From positions 1 through 5,237 of the forward strand of contig CAMFLJ010000273.1 in NCBI GenBank assembly GCA_945957335.1: DNA of 5,237 nucleotides, read 5' to 3'. Of this stretch, positions 1 to 4,062 are shown in pieces (position 1 is the stretch's first letter; every line of letters starts with the position of its first letter). A program made the translations under genes and the position numbers. The notes beneath the pieces are model-generated. The model saw nothing but the letters and a program-made list of their open reading frames with translations. It ran no database searches and was not told the origin of the DNA. The stretch comes from an uncultured Actinomycetes bacterium. GTDB taxonomy: Bacteria > Actinomycetota > Acidimicrobiia > Acidimicrobiales > Acidimicrobilacustridaceae.

Positions 1-144
1 GCCTTCGTGCTCACCCAGCTGCTCGGCCTCAGCTACGAGGAGGCGGCCCTGGCGCTCGACTGCCCCATCGGCACCGTGCGCTCGCGCGTGGCCCGGGCCC
101 GGGCCGAGCTCGCCGCCGAGGTGCGGCGCATCCAGGCCATCTAG
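1..144 (+). CDS. ECF-type RNA polymerase sigma factor, C-terminal end only
   Basis: Frame 1 is open from the window edge to a TAG at 142-144, giving 47 residues. It reads as sigma-70 region 4: LTQLLGLSYEEAALALDC, then PIGTVRSRVARARAEL. This is the helix-turn-helix that contacts the -35 element in extracytoplasmic-function (ECF) sigma factors. The LSYEEAA helix, the turn with C-P-I-G-T-V and the R-S-R-V-x-R-A-R recognition helix all sit where the family has them, and the protein ends shortly afterwards, as ECF sigmas do. Region 2 and the start lie outside the window, so the ECF group and regulon cannot be assigned. No anti-sigma gene follows; the next 297 bases are non-coding. Confident as sigma region 4. 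A LuxR-type HTH is less likely because of the G-T-V-R-S-R motif. Confidence 0.9.
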   Translation, partial: AFVLTQLLGLSYEEAALALDCPIGTVRSRVARARAELAAEVRRIQAI

Positions 145-174
145 GTCGTCGCGGTCGTCCTGACGTCGACGGCT

Positions 175-194
175 CCGCCGGTCGGTCCCGGCGG
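175..194 (+). terminator. GC-rich hairpin after the sigma gene, possible terminator
   Basis: A perfect 7-bp inverted repeat, CCGCCGG (175-181) and CCGGCGG (188-194), encloses a 6-nt loop TCGGTC. It begins 30 bases after the sigma-factor stop codon. No U-tract follows, so it would be an actinobacterial-style stem without a T run, or simply a product of the high GC content. The position favours a transcript end for the sigma gene. Confidence 0.35.
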
Positions 195-215
195 CGAGCG
201 GCCGGCGGTCCATCG

Positions 216-245
216 GTTCGGCCGGAGACCCAGAAGTTCGGCCGG
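216..245 (+). repeat. 10-nt direct repeat with 20-bp period
   Basis: GTTCGGCCGG occurs at 216-225 and again at 236-245. The start-to-start spacing is 20 bp, close to two helical turns. Each copy contains the palindrome CGGCCG. It could be a tandem protein-binding site or a chance repeat in GC-rich DNA; nothing else ties it to a neighbouring gene. Confidence 0.4.
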
Positions 246-405
246 CGGCCCCACGGGCCCCACTGCCGAGCATCCTCTCCCTCGGTGTGCTCGCCCGTCG
301 GGGCCGCCTCGCGAGTGGTCGCTCGTGGAGGCCGCCTGGTTCCGGCGGACCGCCCGATCGACGCCCGCCATCGCTCGACGATCCGACTTTTTGCTGCTTT
401 TCGGG

Positions 406-434
406 TTGTGCTGGTGTTTTTCGTGCGGTACACT
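406..434 (+). promoter_or_regulatory. Promoter of the DUF222/HNH gene, leaderless layout
   Basis: Within a T-rich island (about 387-425) there is a -35-like TTGTGC (406-411), a 17-bp spacer and a -10-like TACACT (429-434). The expected transcription start, about 7 bases after the -10, falls on or next to the A of the ATG at 442. No Shine-Dalgarno sequence precedes that ATG. This fits a leaderless mRNA, which is common in actinobacteria. The -10 matches 4 of 6 consensus bases and the -35 only 3 of 6, so the spacing and composition carry most of the weight. Confidence 0.55.
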
Positions 435-449
435 CGAACACATGTACAC
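434..449 (+). promoter_or_regulatory. Partial LexA/SOS-type box over the start codon
   Basis: The 16 bases read TCGAAC-ACAT-GTACAC. The actinobacterial/Gram-positive LexA consensus is TCGAAC-N4-GTTCGA, with core GAAC-N4-GTTC. The left half is perfect. The right half keeps G, T and C of GTTC but has A for the second T, and then diverges. The site begins on the last base of the -10 and contains the ATG (442-444), so a bound repressor would block both transcription start and any leaderless initiation. Several 13E12/DUF222 genes of Mycobacterium tuberculosis are known LexA targets, which makes the match more credible than sequence alone would. The imperfect right half limits confidence. Confidence 0.45.
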
Positions 450-2013
450 CACGGTGCTCGAGAACCCGGGGGAGGTTGCCGCTGAGGCCGGCGGTGTGGC
501 CCCTGTGCTGCTGGCGGGGGTGTCGGCGATGGACGACGCGGCCCTCGTCGACACGGCCCGCCGGGTGGCCGGTGAGATCTCCGCCGCGGAGGCGCACCTC
601 GCGGCGGTGGTCGCCGAGATCGAGCGGCGGGGGGTGCACGGCCAGTGGGGGTGCCGCAGCGTCGAGCGCTTCACCGGTTGGCAGCTCCAGCAGTCGCCCG
701 CCCGCAGCGCCGCGTTGCTGGACGTGGGCCGGGCCATGACCGAGCTGCCGGTGCTCGCCGAGGCGGTGGCCGACGGCTCGCTCGGGTTCGACAAGGCCAC
801 CTCGATCGCCCGGGTCGCCGCGCCCGACACCGAGAAGGCGCTGGTGGCCATGGCGATGCACGCCACCGTCGGCCAGACCCGTCGCATCTGCGGTCAGTGG
901 CGCAAGGTCGAGCTGCGCGACGCGCCGGCCGGCACCGACGGGGCTGCCGAGCACGAACGGCGCTCGCACCCCGAGGTGATCGTGATCCGCGACGAGGACG
1001 GCATCGAGCTGCGGGCGCGCTTCGACCACGTCCGCGGCGAGCTCGTCCTCGCCTCACTCGAAGCCGAGACCAAGGCCGTGCGCCGCGAACGCGCCGGGGC
1101 CGCTCCGGTCGTCGCCGGTAAGGTCCATCAGGCCGGAGCGCGCCCGGCCTCGGTCGACGAGTGCGCTATCGAGAAGCTCACCGTCGCCCAGTGGCGGGGC
1201 CTCGGGCTCCTGCGCATGGCCGAACGCTCGGCCACCGATCAGCCCGAGGGGCTCACCGCGTCGGGGTTCTCGACCACCGTCGTCACCCACGTCGGCATCG
1301 ACACCCTGTACGGCCCCGACCTGCCCGACCCCGCCGACCCGTCCCGGTCGCCGCGGCCCGAGCGCGACGAGATGGCCGAGCTCGAACCGGCCGGGGTCCG
1401 GGTGCGGCGCGACATCGCCCGCTTCCTCGCCTGCGACGCCGGGCTGGTCACCGTGCTCGAGGACCGCGACGGCAACCCCCTCCACCTCGGCCGGCGCACC
1501 AGCTCCATCCCCCCGGCGCTGCGCAAGGCGGTAATGAGCCGCCACCGCACCTGCACCTGGCCCGGCTGCTGTGCCACCGCCGTGCAGCTCCACCACATCC
1601 ACCACCGCAGCGCCGGAGGCCACGACGACGTCGAGGCCCTCGCCCCCGAGTGCCTCGACCACCACCTCGCCATCCACACCTACGGCATCTGGATCACCGT
1701 CGACGACGACGGCACCCTGCGCCACTGGCGACCCGACGGCACCGAGGTGCTCGCCAACCCACTCCCGACCGGCCCGACCGACGCACTCCGCGCACCGGGG
1801 GAGCTCGCCCAACGGCGTCTCGACCTCGGCGGGCGCCCTGACGACACCAGCCGTCCGCCCCTCTGGCAGGGCGACGCCCTCCAGCTCGGCGAGTGCATCG
1901 CCGCCCTCGAGAGCCGCCGCGACGCCGCCCTCCGACGCACCACCCCCACTCGCGGCACGCCGGTCGGACCCACCCGTCCCGACCGCGAGCACCCACCGCC
2001 CAACCTCAACTGA
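442..2013 (+). CDS. DUF222 (13E12-repeat family) HNH endonuclease-like protein
   Basis: This is a complete 523-residue protein, a usual length for the actinobacterial DUF222-HNH family. The alpha-helical DUF222 region spans roughly residues 30-330, with the typical helix ISAAEAHLAAVVAEIERRG at 46-64. The HNH domain spans about 364-415. Zinc ligands are present as C371-x4-C376 and C404-x2-H407. The metal/catalytic histidines are H384/H385 (L-H-H-I) and H408, with H412 behind. In the 'GG-x4-[DE]-N-L' segment, however, the Asn is Ala399 (D-D-V-E-A-L), so the central N of H-N-H is missing. The tail has the family's 'W-x-G-x-x-L' element (LWQGDALQLGE). Family members are presumed DNA nucleases, often multicopy, with no established cellular role. 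I chose the ATG at 442 because it sits just after a good -10 and inside an SOS-like box. An in-frame ATG at 325 would add 39 poor-quality residues running through the promoter. Confidence 0.9.
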   Translation: MYTTVLENPGEVAAEAGGVAPVLLAGVSAMDDAALVDTARRVAGEISAAEAHLAAVVAEIERRGVHGQWGCRSVERFTGWQLQQSPARSAALLDVGRAMTELPVLAEAVADGSLGFDKATSIARVAAPDTEKALVAMAMHATVGQTRRICGQWRKVELRDAPAGTDGAAEHERRSHPEVIVIRDEDGIELRARFDHVRGELVLASLEAETKAVRRERAGAAPVVAGKVHQAGARPASVDECAIEKLTVAQWRGLGLLRMAERSATDQPEGLTASGFSTTVVTHVGIDTLYGPDLPDPADPSRSPRPERDEMAELEPAGVRVRRDIARFLACDAGLVTVLEDRDGNPLHLGRRTSSIPPALRKAVMSRHRTCTWPGCCATAVQLHHIHHRSAGGHDDVEALAPECLDHHLAIHTYGIWITVDDDGTLRHWRPDGTEVLANPLPTGPTDALRAPGELAQRRLDLGGRPDDTSRPPLWQGDALQLGECIAALESRRDAALRRTTPTRGTPVGPTRPDREHPPPNLN

Positions 2014-2027
2014 CGTCGGTCGATCGG

Positions 2028-2033
2028 TACGCT
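2028..2033 (+). promoter_or_regulatory. -10-like element for the VOC gene, leaderless layout
   Basis: TACGCT (2028-2033) fits TAnnnT and ends six bases before the ATG at 2040, so transcription would begin at or beside the start codon. No Shine-Dalgarno sequence is visible between the previous stop (2013) and this ATG. The arrangement mirrors the HNH gene upstream, where the gap is seven bases. No clear -35 is seen at 17 bp. Read-through from the HNH gene is also possible across the 26-bp gap. Confidence 0.4.
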
Positions 2034-2039
2034 CGCCGG

Positions 2040-2417
2040 ATGCTCGGCGGCCAGGCGTTCATGGCGTTCATCCCGGTGACGGACATGGCCGTGGCGCGCA
2101 CCTTCTACATCGACGTCCTCGGGCTGACCGTCACCGACGAGTCGCCCTACGCCCTCACCGTCGACGCGGGCGGCACCATGCTGCGCCTCACCCGGGTCGA
2201 CGACCTCCGGCCGCAGCCGTTCACGGTCGCCGGGTGGACGGTCGCGGACATGCGGGCGTCGATCACCGCGCTCGAGGCGGGCGGGGTCCGGTTCCTCCGC
2301 TACGACGGGTTCGAGCAGGACGACCTCGGCGTCTGGACCACCCCCGGCGGCGACGAGGTCGCCTGGTTCGCCGACCCAGACGGCAACACCCTCTCGCTGA
2401 CCCACTTCGCAGGCTGA
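2040..2417 (+). CDS. VOC-family (glyoxalase/bleomycin-resistance fold) protein
   Basis: This is a complete 125-residue protein, the usual size of a single-module vicinal-oxygen-chelate (VOC) protein with two beta-alpha-beta-beta-beta units. The first unit begins FMAFIPVTDMAVARTFYIDV followed by L-G-L (residues 7-29), the standard VOC opening. The second ends with P-G-G-D-E-V-A-W-F (102-110) and DPDGNTLSL (112-120), the standard closing strand. The usual metal-ligand positions are not His/Glu: the position seven residues before the D of 'VTD' is Met8, and the Glu expected in 'DPDGN-x-x-E-L' is Ser119. Classical glyoxalase I chemistry is therefore unlikely, although the LSLT-x-F ending is usual in one actinobacterial VOC subfamily. 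The substrate is unknown. I chose ATG 2040 because the fold begins at about residue 7; a longer frame from 1893 only re-reads the end of the HNH gene. The protein is probably cytoplasmic, as no signal or membrane segment is visible. Confidence 0.88.
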   Translation: MLGGQAFMAFIPVTDMAVARTFYIDVLGLTVTDESPYALTVDAGGTMLRLTRVDDLRPQPFTVAGWTVADMRASITALEAGGVRFLRYDGFEQDDLGVWTTPGGDEVAWFADPDGNTLSLTHFAG

Positions 2418-2426
2418 CCCCTCAGC

Positions 2427-2474
2427 CCCCACCCCCGCAGGCGTGGGGAGTGCTCCGCCGTTCGGTTTCGGAGC
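2427..2474. terminator. Convergent terminator region with two tandem hairpins
   Basis: The 58-bp gap between the VOC stop (2417) and the opposing small membrane-protein stop (2478) holds two inverted repeats. CCCCAC (2427-2432) pairs with GTGGGG (2443-2448); an alternative tighter stem CCCCGC/GTGGGG has loop AGGC. GCTCCG (2452-2457) pairs with CGGAGC (2469-2474). The first suits plus-strand transcripts and the second lies directly after the minus-strand stop. Neither has a good T-tract. The convergent position is the main support. Confidence 0.45.
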
Positions 2475-2475
2475 G

Positions 2476-2649
2476 TCAGGAGCGGACGGCGAAGCGGAAG
2501 TAGAAGGCGCCGAAGACCAGGACGATGCCGACGTTGGCGGCGAGACGCTCCCAGAACCACTGCTTGTCGCGGAAGAACAGCAGGTCGACGGCCACCACGG
2601 TGATCACCATGGCGATGCCGAGGAGCACACGGGGGAGCGGGTTGCCCAT
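2476..2649 (-). CDS. Small two-helix membrane protein, unknown function
   Basis: A 57-residue protein with two predicted transmembrane helices, about residues 7-26 (RVLLGIAMVITVVAVDLLFF) and 38-53 (ANVGIVLVFGAFYFRF). A short charged/aromatic linker, RDKQWFWERL, joins them. This would make a helical hairpin in the cytoplasmic membrane. I do not recognise a named family, and the F-W-x-R-L-x-x-N-V-G-I-V segment looks like a conserved core. I chose the ATG at 2649 because it has a GAGAGGA Shine-Dalgarno 8 bases upstream; an extension to 2763 would add 38 low-complexity residues overlapping the upstream gene. It lies 31 bp after the PLP-enzyme stop on the same strand and is probably co-transcribed with it. 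A role with the surface-sugar genes is only inferred from position. Confidence 0.75.
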   Translation of the reverse strand: MGNPLPRVLLGIAMVITVVAVDLLFFRDKQWFWERLAANVGIVLVFGAFYFRFAVRS

Positions 2650-2657
2650 GGGTCGGG

Positions 2658-2664
2658 TCCTCTC
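2658..2664 (-). promoter_or_regulatory. Ribosome binding site of the small membrane protein
   Basis: On the minus strand GAGAGGA precedes the ATG at 2649 by 8 bases. This good purine-rich Shine-Dalgarno decides the start and argues that the small gene is translated from the transcript of the PLP enzyme upstream rather than as a leaderless message. Confidence 0.6.
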
Positions 2665-2680
2665 GGGGTCGGCGGCCACG

Positions 2681-3880
2681 TCAGGCCAGGAGCTCGGCGA
2701 GCTGGTCGAGGACGAAGGCGAGGGTGTCGTCGTCGATGGCGTGGCTGAGCGGCAGCAGCACACCGCGCTCCATGACCTCGTCGGCGTTGGGGAGGCCGTC
2801 GTCGGGCACGACCAGGCGCCGACCGCGCACCATCGGCTGGCGGGCGACGTTGCCCGTCCAGATCGTGCGGGTGTCGATGCCCCGCCCGTCGAGGAACGCC
2901 TGCACGTCGGGCCGGTCGAGCCCTCCGTCCTCCCGCAGCAGGATCGGGTAGCCGAGCCACGCCGTCTCGAGCTCGGGCAGCGGCCGGGGCAGCACGACGC
3001 GGTCGGTGTGGGCCGAGAAGAACTCGGTGTAGGCGTCGAAGGTGCGGCGCCGCCGGGCCAGGTTGGTGTCGAGCTTCTTCAGCTGCTCGAGCCCGAAGGC
3101 GGCGCCCATCTCGGAGGGCTCGAAGTTCCAGGCCACCTCGTCGAAGATGAACTGGTTGTCGTAGCGGATGCCGTCGAGGTCCTCCCAGAAGTCGCGGTCG
3201 CTCCGGCGCGAGCCGTAGAACTGCACCTCCGAGCGCCGGCCCCAACGCCGCAGCATGAGGGCCCGGTCGCGCAGCGCCTCGTCGTCGACGAGCAGCATCC
3301 CGCCGTTGCCGCCCGCGGTGAGGATGTGGGAGTTGGCGAAGCTCGTGATCGTCATCGTCGAGCGCTCGCCGGTGGGCCGGCCCCGCAGACGGGGGCCGAG
3401 GGTGTCGGCCGAGTCCTCGATCACGGGAAGGCCGTGGCGGTCGGCGACGGCCCGGATGGCGTCCCAGTCGGGGGCGTTGCCGATCAGGTTCGGGAAGAGC
3501 ATCGCCCCGGTGCGCTCGGTGATGGCCTCCTCGATGCGGGCCACGTCGACGCAGAACGTGTCGGGCTCGCAGTCGACGAGCACCGGCACCAGACCGGCGC
3601 GCAGCATCGGCGCGATGTCGGTCGAGAACGTGAGGCCACAGGTGACGACCTCGGTGCCCGGCTCGAGGTCGAGCAGCTCGACCGCGAGGTAGAGCGCGGA
3701 GGAGCCCGAGTTCACCATCACGCCCCGGGCCTTGCCGAACAGGGCGGCGACCTCGCGCTCCATGGCGTTGACCCGCCGGCCCGGCCACAGCCCCTGGGGA
3801 CCGGACCGCAGGACCTCGACCACGGCGGCGATCTCGGCCTCGTCGTGGACGCTGCTGGAGTAGAAGACGCGCTCGCTCAC
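2681..3880 (-). CDS. DegT/DnrJ/EryC1/StrS-fold PLP enzyme with His in place of the PLP lysine; sugar 3-dehydrase-like (E1/ColD type)
   Basis: A 399-residue fold-type I PLP protein, the normal family length. Recognisable elements in order are: N-S-G-S-S-A (57-62, phosphate/cofactor loop); P-V-L-V-D-C-E-P-D-T (99-108); N-L-I-G-N-A-P-D-W-D (131-140); IEDSADTLG (154-162), with Asp156 for the PLP ring nitrogen; SFANSHILTAGGNGG (180-194); RRWGRR (211-216); NFEPSEMGAAFGLEQLKKL (252-270); and I-D-T-R-T-I-W-T-G-N-V-A-R-Q-P (335-349). In aminotransferases the SF-x-x-x-K lysine binds PLP; here that residue is His185. His at this place, 'ED-x-x-D-x-LG' and 'GN-x-x-RQP' are known marks of the 3-dehydrases E1/RfbH (CDP-sugars) and ColD (GDP-sugars), which remove the C-3 hydroxyl using PMP. 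E1's [2Fe-2S] cysteines after 'WGR' are absent; only Cys81, Cys104 and Cys110 exist. The nucleotide-sugar substrate is unknown. Start GTG 3880 has a GGTGGA site 8 bases upstream. Confidence 0.88.
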   Translation of the reverse strand: MSERVFYSSSVHDEAEIAAVVEVLRSGPQGLWPGRRVNAMEREVAALFGKARGVMVNSGSSALYLAVELLDLEPGTEVVTCGLTFSTDIAPMLRAGLVPVLVDCEPDTFCVDVARIEEAITERTGAMLFPNLIGNAPDWDAIRAVADRHGLPVIEDSADTLGPRLRGRPTGERSTMTITSFANSHILTAGGNGGMLLVDDEALRDRALMLRRWGRRSEVQFYGSRRSDRDFWEDLDGIRYDNQFIFDEVAWNFEPSEMGAAFGLEQLKKLDTNLARRRRTFDAYTEFFSAHTDRVVLPRPLPELETAWLGYPILLREDGGLDRPDVQAFLDGRGIDTRTIWTGNVARQPMVRGRRLVVPDDGLPNADEVMERGVLLPLSHAIDDDTLAFVLDQLAELLA

Positions 3881-4062
3881 CCGACGATTCCACCATGCCG
3901 TCGCCCGCCCGTGGGCCGGTCGGGGGCCAGGCGCCGCGACGAGGGCCGGCGGCGGGCGCCGCAGAGGGCGCCCTCCCTGCCGCGCCGGGTGGCGGCGCGC
4001 TAGGTTCCGCGACGGCCCGACGGGGTAGGACCCGTCCCCATGGCCTCGCGCTGGGGGCGCCG
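3881..4062. promoter_or_regulatory. Divergent intergenic region with 12-bp palindrome
   Basis: These 182 bp separate the minus-strand PLP enzyme from the plus-strand acyltransferase and must hold both promoters unless one gene is read from further away. Visible are a perfect palindrome GAGGGCGCCCTC (3964-3975), flanking inverted arms GCGCCGC (3956-3962) and GCGGCGC (3992-3998), and a -10-like TAGGTT (4001-4006) on the plus strand whose TA is shared with a minus-strand TAGCGC (3997-4002). No convincing -35 was found for either direction. The palindrome lies about 25 bp upstream of TAGGTT, where an operator could sit, but palindromes of this size also arise by chance in such GC-rich DNA. Confidence 0.35.
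3889..3894 (-). promoter_or_regulatory. Ribosome binding site of the PLP enzyme, supports GTG start
   Basis: On the minus strand GGTGGA lies 8 bases before GTG 3880. The family-like sequence begins immediately (S-E-R-V-F-Y-S-S-S), while residues encoded further upstream are Arg/Pro/Ala-rich and unlike the family. The nearby ATG at 3896 is out of frame. The site is a moderate match to GGAGG(T). Confidence 0.45.

Larger units (their letters stand above)
145..405. other. Gene-free intergenic stretch
   Basis: I see no convincing gene on either strand between the sigma stop and the promoter of the HNH gene; the open frames here have no recognisable protein character. The stretch holds the 7-bp hairpin at 175-194, a 10-nt direct repeat GTTCGGCCGG (216-225 and 236-245, exactly 20 bp apart), and a small GGCCC/GGGCC stem (247-259). 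From about 387 the composition changes abruptly to T-rich DNA leading into the promoter. Confidence 0.6.

Noticed and set aside
325..441. N-terminal extension of the HNH protein to the in-frame ATG at 325
   Set aside because: The extra 39 residues run through the T-rich promoter, look unlike the family and lack a ribosome binding site. ATG 442 has a -10 at the right distance.
141..887. Long minus-strand open frame opposite the HNH gene start
   Set aside because: Ala/Ser/Arg low-complexity translation, antisense to a clear protein; a typical by-product of high GC.
1054..1992. 312-residue minus-strand open frame opposite the HNH gene
   Set aside because: The translation is Gly/Val/Ala/Asp-rich with no domain character; it is a shadow of the DUF222/HNH coding frame.
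442..2013. HNH gene as part of a mobile element (group II intron, homing or phage)
   Set aside because: No terminal repeats, reverse transcriptase or integrase nearby; DUF222-HNH genes are commonly stand-alone in actinobacteria.
2040..2417. VOC protein as a degenerate, inactive glyoxalase
   Set aside because: Non-ligand residues at the metal positions are normal in several VOC subfamilies; the fold motifs are intact, so decay cannot be claimed.
1680..2432. Minus-strand open frame across the HNH gene end and the VOC gene
   Set aside because: It spans two well-supported plus-strand genes and their gap, with no recognisable motif.
2525..4003. 492-residue plus-strand open frame opposite the PLP enzyme
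   Set aside because: His/Val/Gly/Asp-rich shadow of the DegT-family gene, which has clear motifs on the minus strand.
3895..4062. In-frame upstream ATG (3895) as the acyltransferase start
   Set aside because: It adds 56 Gly/Ala/Pro/Arg-rich residues overlapping the palindrome and the promoter candidates, with no protein-like features.
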